Positions 24,595 to 32,006 of a stretch of 64,000 nt of DNA are shown in pieces (the stretch's first letter is position 1; every line of letters begins with the position of its first letter). The DNA is from Selenomonadales bacterium 4137-cl (GTDB lineage: Bacteria > Bacillota > Negativicutes > Sporomusales > UBA7701), in NCBI GenBank assembly GCA_032334055.1, contig JAUOZS010000001.1, positions 4,178,001 to 4,242,000 of the forward strand. The letters run 5' to 3'. Under the pieces are notes generated by a model. That model was given only the letters and a program-made list of their open reading frames with translations, searched no databases and was not told the origin of the DNA. The translations under genes were made by a program, and so were the position numbers.

Positions 24595-25347
24595 ATGCCG
24601 AAACTGGCTATACTTATTCTTACTTATAATGAAGAAGTAAACATCGTTCCCTGCATCGAAAGCGCCGCCTTCGCCGACGAAGTAGTCGTTGTCGACAGCG
24701 GCAGCGGCGACCGGACGGTCGAGCTGGCCCGCCAACTGGGCGCGAAAGTCGTCACCCGGAAATTCGACGGCTTCGGTCCGCAACGCAACTTCGCCCTCAC
24801 CCAGACGGATGCCGACTGGGTGATGTTCCTTGACGCCGACGAGCGGATAACCTCCGCCCTGGCGGCCGAGATGCGGAGCGCGGCCGACAGCGGCGAGCTA
24901 GCGGCGTATGAGATACTGCGCCACAACTATGCTTTCGGCCAGCGCATCATGCACGGCGGCTTCAGGCCTGACTACTCACTGCGTTTTTATCCCCGCTCCG
25001 CCATCTCTTGGGACGGGGTGGTACACGAGCAGGCCACCGTCACCGTTCCCAAGCGCAAAATGCGCGGCGTCATGCTTCACCATACCTATACCGACTGGGA
25101 CCGCTACTTCGTCAAGTTCAACAGCTACACCACCCTCATGGCCCGGAAAATGCACGAACAGGGCAGGCGCGGCACCATGATCCACATTATGTTCCGGCCG
25201 TGGTGGGCCTTCCTCAAGTTCTACATTTTCCAGTCCGGCTGGCGGGATGGCCGGCTTGGCTTCATTTTGTCGGCCTTTCACTTCTTCTACACGATGGCCA
25301 AGTATGTAAAACTGTATTACCTCCAGGCGGAGGAGAAAAATCAATGA
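24595..25347 (+). CDS. glycosyltransferase family 2, WaaE/KdtX-like
   Basis: A 250-residue GT-A fold enzyme of the WaaE/KdtX group, which adds a hexose (often beta-glucose) to inner-core heptose. LAILILTYNEEVNI at the N-terminus, VVVDSGSGDRTVELA near 30 and the metal-binding FLDADERI near 80 are visible. DYSLRFYPRSAISWDGVVHE near 130 is typical of the group. A hydrophobic, basic C-terminal region suggests membrane contact. ATG 24595 is chosen over an in-frame ATG at 24529 because gttgggagg lies at correct spacing and the family N-terminus begins here. The stop overlaps the next gene (ATGA). Confidence 0.88.
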   Translation: MPKLAILILTYNEEVNIVPCIESAAFADEVVVVDSGSGDRTVELARQLGAKVVTRKFDGFGPQRNFALTQTDADWVMFLDADERITSALAAEMRSAADSGELAAYEILRHNYAFGQRIMHGGFRPDYSLRFYPRSAISWDGVVHEQATVTVPKRKMRGVMLHHTYTDWDRYFVKFNSYTTLMARKMHEQGRRGTMIHIMFRPWWAFLKFYIFQSGWRDGRLGFILSAFHFFYTMAKYVKLYYLQAEEKNQ

Positions 25348-26486
25348 GAATCGCAATTTTCGAGTCCATCATGACCCCCGGCGGCCATGAAGTCGATTTC
25401 GACCGCCTGATTGTCGAAGAACTCGTCGCGTTGGGGCACGAAGTAAGCTTCTATGTCCCGCAGGATTTTGTCTTCCGATTCGACTACAAGGTGCCGGTCC
25501 GATATCTGCCGGGCAACACTTCCTCATACGCAGGCGTCAAGGGATGGCGCAAAGCATTGAATTCCCTCAAGCGCGAGATAAACAGGCAGCGATGTTACCG
25601 GGGCCTCTACCAGGCCGCGGCCAGAGGCGAATTCGACGCCGCGATAGTACCCACCTCCACATACCGCTACTTGAGAGCACTAAAATTCAGCGCCCTCAAG
25701 GCGCCCCCGGTGCCGATCATCTTCATCCAGCACGGCCTCAACCCGGGCGAAGTAGACGCCTATTTCCGCGAGGCCGACAACTTAGCGGCGAGCAGCAACA
25801 TCAAACTCGCCGTCCTGACCTTCGGTAACGACGTCTTAGGCCGGAGCCGGCCGAACGTCCGCCTGATGTATCCGCCGGCCTACACCGCCCGCGACCTCGA
25901 CTACCAGCCGAAAATGAACAAGGACGGCCCGCTCAGACTGGGCTTCTTCGGGCAGTACCGCCGCGAGAAGAACCTCGACGTCTTTCTCGACACATACCTA
26001 TCCTGCCGCTTCAGCCACCCGGTGGAGCTCATGGTGCAAGGCGCAACCGTTCATCCCGATGACGCCGCCGATTTCGAACGGATAATCGCGAAATACTGCG
26101 GCGCCGGCGGCGTGTCCTTCCTCCACAAGGGACTGATCGGCCGCGAGTGGCAGGAAGCTATCGCCGGCCTCGACGCGCTCGTTATGCCCTACGCTGCCGA
26201 ACGGTACCGCTACCACTGGGCGGGGATGCTGTTCACCGCCATCGGCTTCTACCGGCCGGTGGTGGCGAGCGCGCAGATCAATCCCGAAGTGTTCGCCCTG
26301 TATGACATCGGCGTGACCTTCCCCAGCGCCGGGGCGCCGACCCTCAAAGACGCGCTGGAAGTGTTCGTCAACACCTTCCCGGAGAAAGCCGGGAGCTATG
26401 AGCAGCAACTGACGGCAGCCAACGCCGCCTTTTCCCCCGCCGAATTCGTGAATAAGCTGATTGCCGTTATGGACGGAAGAGACTAG
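25344..26486 (+). CDS. glycosyltransferase, GT-B fold (GT4-like)
   Basis: A 380-residue GT-B protein. The N-terminus (IAIFESIMTPGGHEVDFDRL) resembles GT4 acceptor-side motifs. LGFFGQYRREKNLDVFL near 195 is the typical start of the donor-binding half. HKGLIGREWQEAIAGLDALV near 260 resembles the family region, followed by a probable donor-site acidic residue in INPEVFALYDIG. The exact sugar is unknown; an outer-core hexose or heptose transfer is inferred from context. The open frame extends about 340 bases upstream inside the previous gene, so ATG 25344, preceded by gcggaggag, is used. Confidence 0.8.
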   Translation: MRIAIFESIMTPGGHEVDFDRLIVEELVALGHEVSFYVPQDFVFRFDYKVPVRYLPGNTSSYAGVKGWRKALNSLKREINRQRCYRGLYQAAARGEFDAAIVPTSTYRYLRALKFSALKAPPVPIIFIQHGLNPGEVDAYFREADNLAASSNIKLAVLTFGNDVLGRSRPNVRLMYPPAYTARDLDYQPKMNKDGPLRLGFFGQYRREKNLDVFLDTYLSCRFSHPVELMVQGATVHPDDAADFERIIAKYCGAGGVSFLHKGLIGREWQEAIAGLDALVMPYAAERYRYHWAGMLFTAIGFYRPVVASAQINPEVFALYDIGVTFPSAGAPTLKDALEVFVNTFPEKAGSYEQQLTAANAAFSPAEFVNKLIAVMDGRD

Positions 26487-26550
26487 AACACCAGTGTGCC
26501 GCCCTGTGCCCAGGTAGGCTAACAGGGAAACGTCAATAGGGGTGAGACGA

Positions 26551-27138
26551 ATGGATAACCAAGCGATGAAAAATATCGCCGAGGCGGTCTTCGCCGAGCA
26601 CGACATGGTGATCGCTGCGACGCGCGGCCAACTGCTCGACGAAATCGTACGGCTGGGGGCGCTGTTCGCCCACGCAGTCAAAAACGGCAACTGCATATTT
26701 TTCATGGGCAACGGTGGCAGTGCTGCCGACAGTCAGCACTTGGCGGCCGAGTTCGTCGGCCGTTTTCAGAAGGAGAGGCGCGGCCTGCCGGCCATAGCCC
26801 TTTCGACCGACACCTCCATCCTGACAGCGGTCGGCAACGACTACGGCTTCGACGCCGTGTTCGCGCGCCAGGTGGAAGCGCTGGCCAAGGCGGGCGACGT
26901 CGTCGTCGGGTTGTCCACCTCCGGCAACAGCCCCAACGTCGTCAAAGCACTGCAGGCGGCGAAGGCAGCCGGGGCGGTCGCCGTCGGCATGACGGGGCGC
27001 AGCGGCGGTAAAATGGCGGCGATCTGCGACCTGTGCATCATGGTGCCGGCCGACGTCACCGCCAGGATACAGGAAGCCCACGCCCTCATCGGCCATATAG
27101 CCTGTCAGCTTGTCGACGGGGAGGCCGGCGGTGTTTAA
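26551..27138 (+). CDS. gmhA: sedoheptulose-7-phosphate isomerase
   Basis: GmhA converts sedoheptulose-7-phosphate to D-glycero-D-manno-heptose-7-phosphate, the first step of ADP-heptose synthesis. The 195-residue SIS-domain protein has FFMGNGGSAADSQHLAAEF near 50, LSTDTSILTAVGNDYGF near 80, GLSTSGNSPNVVKAL near 118 and QEAHALIGHIACQLVD at the C-terminus with the metal-binding residues. ATG 26551 has the Shine-Dalgarno aggggtga at normal spacing; an in-frame GTG at 26542 would overlap that site. Its stop overlaps the kinase start (TAATG). Confidence 0.96.
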   Translation: MDNQAMKNIAEAVFAEHDMVIAATRGQLLDEIVRLGALFAHAVKNGNCIFFMGNGGSAADSQHLAAEFVGRFQKERRGLPAIALSTDTSILTAVGNDYGFDAVFARQVEALAKAGDVVVGLSTSGNSPNVVKALQAAKAAGAVAVGMTGRSGGKMAAICDLCIMVPADVTARIQEAHALIGHIACQLVDGEAGGV

Positions 27139-28160
27139 TGTTTAACGACAGCGGAAAGATTTTCGACCTCTTAGATAACGGTGTCGGCGATATCGCCGTC
27201 TTGGTCGTCGGCGACGTGATGCTCGACCGGTATTACTTCGGAGAAGTAAAGCGCATCTCGCCCGAGGCCCCCGTGCCAGTCACCCGCGTTACCCACGAGC
27301 ACGCCACCCTGGGCGGGGCGGGCAACGTGGCCAACAATCTCTCCAGGCTGGGCTGCAAAGTCCTGCTGGCTGGCCTGGCCGGAGAGGACGAAGCCCGCGG
27401 ACGCCTGAACGGACTATTGGCAGACGCCGGCATCGACGGAACCGGCCTGCTGACCGATGGCCGGCCGACCACGACCAAGCTCAGGGTGCTGGGCGGCCAT
27501 CAGCAGATGCTGCGCCTGGACTTCGAGGACAGCCGCCCAGTCGGCGGCAAGGCGGAAACCGGCCTGAAGAGCTTCATCAGCCAGACGGTCGGCGCCGGAC
27601 GGGTTCAGGCGGTGATCGTGTCCGACTACGCCAAGGGCCTGTGCACGCAGCGGCTCTGCCAGCATATTGTCAGGGAGTGCGCCGCCGCCGGCATACCGTT
27701 GATCGTAGATCCCAAAGGGCTGAACTGGCGAAAATACGCCGGAGCGCCGTACATCACACCTAACCTCAAGGAACTGGGCGAGGCGGCCGGGACCGATCCG
27801 GCTAACGACGACCGGGCGGTAAAAGCCCTGGCCGACAAAGTGCGAAAACGGTACAACATCGCGAACGTCATCGTCACCAGGTCGGAAAAGGGCCTGAGCG
27901 TGCTCAGCAACCAACCTGCCGTGCATATCTCCACCACCGCCCGGGAAGTATTCGACGTCTCGGGCGCCGGCGACACGGTAGCGGCCGTGTTGGGAGCCGC
28001 CCTGGCCGCCGGGATCGAATTGATCGACGCGGCGCATCTGGCCAACCTGGCGGCAGGCATTGTCGTCGGCAAACTCGGCACTTATGCCGTAACACGGGAC
28101 GAACTGCTGGACGCCGCCGGACGCGAAGGCGGGCAACAGCGGAAGGAGGCGGGAAAATGA
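27138..28160 (+). CDS. rfaE1: D-glycero-beta-D-manno-heptose-7-phosphate kinase (canonical copy)
   Basis: A 340-residue PfkB-fold kinase with the full HldE N-domain signature. VVGDVMLDRYYFGEVKRISP lies near 24, GGAGNVANNLSRLG near 60, VDPKGLNWRKYAGAPYITPN near 190 and the catalytic SGAGDTVAAV near 278. It makes heptose-1,7-bisphosphate for GmhB. It stops after the kinase domain, with the adenylyltransferase encoded separately at 21886. ATG 27138 overlaps the gmhA stop and hldD follows in an ATGA overlap, so gmhA-rfaE1-hldD-gmhB form one tight set. Confidence 0.95.
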   Translation: MFNDSGKIFDLLDNGVGDIAVLVVGDVMLDRYYFGEVKRISPEAPVPVTRVTHEHATLGGAGNVANNLSRLGCKVLLAGLAGEDEARGRLNGLLADAGIDGTGLLTDGRPTTTKLRVLGGHQQMLRLDFEDSRPVGGKAETGLKSFISQTVGAGRVQAVIVSDYAKGLCTQRLCQHIVRECAAAGIPLIVDPKGLNWRKYAGAPYITPNLKELGEAAGTDPANDDRAVKALADKVRKRYNIANVIVTRSEKGLSVLSNQPAVHISTTAREVFDVSGAGDTVAAVLGAALAAGIELIDAAHLANLAAGIVVGKLGTYAVTRDELLDAAGREGGQQRKEAGK

Positions 28161-29122
28161 TCGTAGTGACAGGCGGCGCAGGCTTCATCGGCAGCAATCT
28201 CGTCAAAGGACTCAACGACCGCGGGTTGAAAGACATCCTGGTGGTCGACGACCTGAGCCAGGGTGACAAGTTTAAAAACTTGCTGGCGCTCGATATTAGG
28301 GACTATATCGACAAGGACGACTTCCTGACGGCGCTGTGCGCCGGTAAATACGACAACGAGGCTATCGAAGCCGTATTTCACGACGGAGCCTGCTCCGACA
28401 CGATGGAATATAACGGCAAGTATATGATGGACACCAACTACGTTTACAGCAAAGAGTTGCTGCATTTCTGCCAGCGGCGTCGTATCCCGTTCATCTACGC
28501 CTCATCGGCTTCGGTGTACGGCGGCGGCGAAAACGGCTTCCGCGAAGAGCCTGAATGCGAGTGGGCGCTGAACGTTTACGCCTTCTCCAAGCTCCAGTTC
28601 GACCGCTACGTCCGGCGCGTCCTTCCGGACGCGACCGCGCAGATCGTCGGCCTCCGGTACTTCAACGTCTACGGGCCGCAGGAAAACCATAAGGGAAAGA
28701 TGGCCTCGGTAGCCTACCACTTTTTCCATCAACTGAAGAAGGACGGCGTAGTCAGGCTGTTCAAGGGTATCGAGGGTTATGGCGATGGCGAACAGCGGCG
28801 GGACTTCGTCTATGTCAAAGACGTTGTCGACGTCAACCTGTTCTTTTACGATAATCCGGACAAAAGCGGCATCTTCAACTGCGGCACTGGCCGGGCCAAC
28901 ACCTTCAACGCGGTCGCCAACGCCGCGATCAAGGCTATAGGCGACGGAAAGATCGAATACATCGATTTCCCCGAGATGCTCAAAGGAAAGTACCAGAACT
29001 TTACCGAGGCCGATCCGGCACAGCTTCAAGCGGCCGGCTACAACAGACCGTTCACAGAACCGGAGGAGGCGGTAGCCGATTACTACCGGTATCTCGCTAC
29101 CGGCGGCTACCTGAAGCGGTGA
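28157..29122 (+). CDS. hldD: ADP-L-glycero-D-manno-heptose 6-epimerase
   Basis: HldD epimerises ADP-D,D-heptose to ADP-L,D-heptose, the donor for heptosyltransferases. The 321-residue extended SDR has the NAD(P)-binding GGAGFIGSN at 6-14 and the family-specific DDLSQGDKFKNL near 30. The FHDGACSDTMEYNG block lies near 75, SSASVYGGG near 116 and the catalytic YAFSK near 140. It overlaps the kinase by four bases and gmhB by four bases (GTGA). Confidence 0.97.
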   Translation: MIVVTGGAGFIGSNLVKGLNDRGLKDILVVDDLSQGDKFKNLLALDIRDYIDKDDFLTALCAGKYDNEAIEAVFHDGACSDTMEYNGKYMMDTNYVYSKELLHFCQRRRIPFIYASSASVYGGGENGFREEPECEWALNVYAFSKLQFDRYVRRVLPDATAQIVGLRYFNVYGPQENHKGKMASVAYHFFHQLKKDGVVRLFKGIEGYGDGEQRRDFVYVKDVVDVNLFFYDNPDKSGIFNCGTGRANTFNAVANAAIKAIGDGKIEYIDFPEMLKGKYQNFTEADPAQLQAAGYNRPFTEPEEAVADYYRYLATGGYLKR

Positions 29123-29643
29123 AGGGGGGGAAAGCCGGGCGACCGGCTGCTTTCTTTGACCGCGACGGCGTGCTAAACGTCGACAAAGGCTATCTGTACC
29201 GCAGCGAGGAGTTCGAGTGGATTCCCGGCGCTGTCGAAACGATCAAGCGTCTCAACGACCAAGGTTTCCTCGTGTTCGTCGTGACCAACCAGAGCGGTGT
29301 TGCCCGCGGCTACTACCGCGAGGAAGACGTCGTCAGACTGCACGCCTGGATGAACGGCGAACTCGCCAACCACGGCGCCAGGATCGATAAGTTCTATTAC
29401 TGTCCCCACTACACGGAAGGCCCAGCGAGGGAGTACGTCAAAGCCTGCCAGTGCCGCAAGCCGCTGCCCGGGCTAATCCTGGCGGCGTTCGCCGAGTGGG
29501 ACATCGACCGGGAGAAGTCCTTCCTGATCGGGGACAAGGATTCCGATCTGGCGGCGGCAGAGGCGGCGGGGATAAGGGGGTACAAGTTTGCCGCCGGCAA
29601 CCTGGCCGCCTTCCTCAAGACAGCGAACGTTATCCGGGAGTAG
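29119..29643 (+). CDS. gmhB: D-glycero-beta-D-manno-heptose-1,7-bisphosphate 7-phosphatase
   Basis: GmhB removes the 7-phosphate from heptose-1,7-bisphosphate. The 174-residue HAD enzyme has FFDRDGVLNVDKGY near 12 (catalytic D-x-D), VTNQSGVARGYY near 56, a zinc site formed by CPHYTEGP and CQCRKP, and IGDKDSDLAAAEAAG near 137. The start is GTG, in a GTGA overlap with hldD. Together with GmhA, the kinase, RfaE2 and HldD it makes the ADP-heptose pathway complete within the window. Confidence 0.96.
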   Translation: MKGGKAGRPAAFFDRDGVLNVDKGYLYRSEEFEWIPGAVETIKRLNDQGFLVFVVTNQSGVARGYYREEDVVRLHAWMNGELANHGARIDKFYYCPHYTEGPAREYVKACQCRKPLPGLILAAFAEWDIDREKSFLIGDKDSDLAAAEAAGIRGYKFAAGNLAAFLKTANVIRE

Positions 29644-29655
29644 GGTGAAACGCTT

Positions 29656-30690
29656 TTGTACAAAAAGATTCTCGTCATTAACCTGATGCATATCGGCGAC
29701 CTGCTGCTTGTCACGCCGGTGCTGCGGACGCTCAGGAGCAATTTCCCGGCGGCCCGCATTGCCCTTCTGGCCGACGCTAAAATAGCCGATCTGGTGAAGT
29801 ATAACAAGAATATCGACCAATTGATCGCTATCGACAAAAAAGGATATCACGACAAACTGGGGAATTACATAAAATTAATCCGGGAAATCAGGCGGGAAAA
29901 GTTCGACCTTGTCGTCAACCTGCACCGCAACGAGCGGGCGTCCTTCCTGGCCGGACTCAGCGGGGCGGACAAGATTGTCGGCTACTCGACCTTCGGCCCC
30001 CATCTGCTGTTCGACAAAGTGATGGAGAACCGCAAAAGGATCAAGCACCAGGTGGAGGCCCATTTCGACGTGCTGAGGGAGACCTTGGGGATCACAGCGA
30101 TCGACGACCGGGGCATCGAGATGTGGCTGGATGAAGCCGCTGAGGCCGAGGCGGCCAGGTTGTGGATTGAGTCTTTCGGCGAGGAAGAAGCGCCGCCGGT
30201 CATAGGCCTGAACAATGGGGCGAGCTGGCCGACCAAGCGGTGGCCCAAGGAGTACTTCGCCGACCTGGCCGACAGGCTGCTCGACAGAGGCTACGGGGTG
30301 GCGTACTTCGGCGGGCCGATGGATGTGGAGCTGGTTCGGGAAACGACGGCGATGATGAGGAACGCCGACCATCCGAAGCTGGTTGTCTTCACCGGCCGGG
30401 TCAACCTGCTGGTGCTGGCGGCGCTGTTTAAAAAATGCGCCGCACTGGTGACCAACGATTCGGGGCCGATGCACATCGCCGTAGCGATGGATGTGCCGCT
30501 GGTGTCAATATTTGGCGCTTCGCCGGTGACGGGGTTTTCCCCCTATAACGACAAAAGCGTCGTCATCAAGTCGGACGCCGACTGCCATCCGTGCTACGAG
30601 CACCACTGCGACACCCTCCACTGCATGACAGGCATCAGCGTCGACAAAGTCCTCGCGGCGACCATGGAGATTATAGAGAAAAGCAAGTAA
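29656..30690 (+). CDS. lipopolysaccharide heptosyltransferase (GT9), WaaF/WaaQ-like
   Basis: The third GT9 protein, 344 residues. ILVINLMHIGDLLLVTPVLR at about 5-24 is the family start. GLNNGASWPTKRWPKEYFAD near 180 and LVTNDSGPMHIAVAMDVP near 264 form the ADP-heptose site. The C-terminal Cys/His cluster (CHPCYEHHCDTLHC) parallels the GT9 at 23403. The start is a rare TTG at 29656; gggtgaa lies upstream at suitable spacing. It follows gmhB directly and precedes the ligase, suggesting core heptose II or III transfer. Confidence 0.87.
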   Translation: MYKKILVINLMHIGDLLLVTPVLRTLRSNFPAARIALLADAKIADLVKYNKNIDQLIAIDKKGYHDKLGNYIKLIREIRREKFDLVVNLHRNERASFLAGLSGADKIVGYSTFGPHLLFDKVMENRKRIKHQVEAHFDVLRETLGITAIDDRGIEMWLDEAAEAEAARLWIESFGEEEAPPVIGLNNGASWPTKRWPKEYFADLADRLLDRGYGVAYFGGPMDVELVRETTAMMRNADHPKLVVFTGRVNLLVLAALFKKCAALVTNDSGPMHIAVAMDVPLVSIFGASPVTGFSPYNDKSVVIKSDADCHPCYEHHCDTLHCMTGISVDKVLAATMEIIEKSK

Positions 30691-30713
30691 TTGTTTGTAA
30701 TGGGAGAGAAAAC

Positions 30714-31889
30714 ATGCCAGCTGTCGACCGGTTGGATACCGCCATCAAGTATTTGGTGCTAGCTTTCGCCGCCGTGATGGGCTTCTCCCGCGGCGGCATT
30801 CATACTGTTGCCTGGCTGCTGATCGTGACGGCGGTTCTCCGGTTCTGCTGGCGACCTTTCCCGGTGCCACTGGATAAGGAGCTGAAAAGAGCGCTGCTGT
30901 TGTTTTTCGGCGCGCTGACCATTGCGTCGCTGTTTTCCGGCGACATTGCGGCGAGCGTCAAATTCCTTGGCTTAAGTGTCGTCAAAATCCTACCTTTTTT
31001 TATCGTTATCGCGGTCGTCAAAGAGCAAAATGTCGTCGAGCAAGCGACGGTACTGATGGCGGGGTCGATGTTGGTCGGTGCCGCGATTGCTACCTGGCAA
31101 GGACTGCATGGCATGCATCGTGTGGGAGGCACGCTTGGGACAATGGATTTTGCCGGCATCGTCGGTCTGCTAGTGCCGGTGTTGCTTGTCAAGGGCTTTG
31201 AGGAAACCACGGGCAAGAAGGTTCGGATACTGTACATCATAGCGGCTGCCGTCGCCATGACGGCGATGATGTTCAACGGCACCAGGGCCGTGTGGGTGAC
31301 GCTGGCGGTTACCTGTATTCTTTTCGTGACAATAAGCCTGATAATCAACTGGCGAAAAAACCGGCAGGCGGCGGTCATGGTATGCGCGCTGCTGCTGATT
31401 ATCGTGCTGGCTTTCATTAATACCCCCAGTCTTAATCACCGTCTGCACACGATAACCGATACAAAGTTCAAATCCAATCATGAAAGAATCCTGATGTGGC
31501 GCTACGCCATCGATGTATTCACCGATCATTGGCTGTTAGGGGTGGGGCCGGCGACACTGCCGACGCTGCCGCTGTCGCCGGAGGAGGAAGTAAGGCTCAG
31601 GCAGAACCCGACATACGGGCATGTGCACAACAACCTGCTGCAGATTGCCGCCGAGAGCGGAATCGCCGGCGGACTTGCCTACCTGTTTCTTTTCTACACA
31701 ATCCTTAAAACCACAGTCAGGAAGATGCGGCAGGCTGCCACGCAGAGCTGGGCGATGATAGCCTTCCTGTGCACGACCGACTATCTGATTCACGGGATGT
31801 TCGACTACACTTTCAACATCCCGACGATTATGTACAGTTTCTGGCTAATAATCGGGCTGGCTTATGTCAGTATGTCGCAGGAACACTGA
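30714..31889 (+). CDS. O-antigen ligase (WaaL-like, Wzy_C family)
   Basis: A 391-residue polytopic membrane protein with about 11-12 predicted helices. A large periplasmic loop lies in the second half (about 245-320), with HERILMWRYAIDVFTDHWLL and a GVGPATLPTLP segment followed by GHVHNNLLQIAAESGI. This Wzy_C/O-antigen ligase pattern contains the functional His. It should join undecaprenyl-linked O-chain to lipid A-core at the periplasmic face. A Wzy polymerase is the alternative, but its place at the end of the core operon and the presence of an ABC exporter later favour a ligase. ATG 30714 follows gggagag. Confidence 0.8.
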   Translation: MPAVDRLDTAIKYLVLAFAAVMGFSRGGIHTVAWLLIVTAVLRFCWRPFPVPLDKELKRALLLFFGALTIASLFSGDIAASVKFLGLSVVKILPFFIVIAVVKEQNVVEQATVLMAGSMLVGAAIATWQGLHGMHRVGGTLGTMDFAGIVGLLVPVLLVKGFEETTGKKVRILYIIAAAVAMTAMMFNGTRAVWVTLAVTCILFVTISLIINWRKNRQAAVMVCALLLIIVLAFINTPSLNHRLHTITDTKFKSNHERILMWRYAIDVFTDHWLLGVGPATLPTLPLSPEEEVRLRQNPTYGHVHNNLLQIAAESGIAGGLAYLFLFYTILKTTVRKMRQAATQSWAMIAFLCTTDYLIHGMFDYTFNIPTIMYSFWLIIGLAYVSMSQEH

Positions 31890-31909
31890 TCCCGAAATAT
31901 ATTGAAAGG

Positions 31910-31948
31910 ACCTTCCATTTCTTACATATGCAAGATGGAAGGTTTTTT
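31910..31948 (+). terminator. terminator of the core-oligosaccharide operon
   Basis: A 9-bp perfect stem (31910-31918 accttccat with 31935-31943 atggaaggt) with a 16-base loop is followed by T6 and a second T-run. It separates the core genes from the O-antigen locus. Confidence 0.88.
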
Positions 31949-32006
31949 CTTTTTTGTGCAGAATTCAACACAATCGGAGACGAATTGACAAATGGGTGGT
32001 TAAGAA

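Noticed and set aside
25008..25343. Upstream extension of the GT4-like gene
   Set aside because: The extra reading frame lies within the WaaE-like gene in another frame; ATG 25344 has a ribosome site and starts the family N-terminus.
30714..31889. Wzy O-antigen polymerase
   Set aside because: Position at the end of the core operon and a Wzm/Wzt exporter downstream, where no Wzy is needed, favour an O-antigen ligase, although sequence alone does not exclude it.
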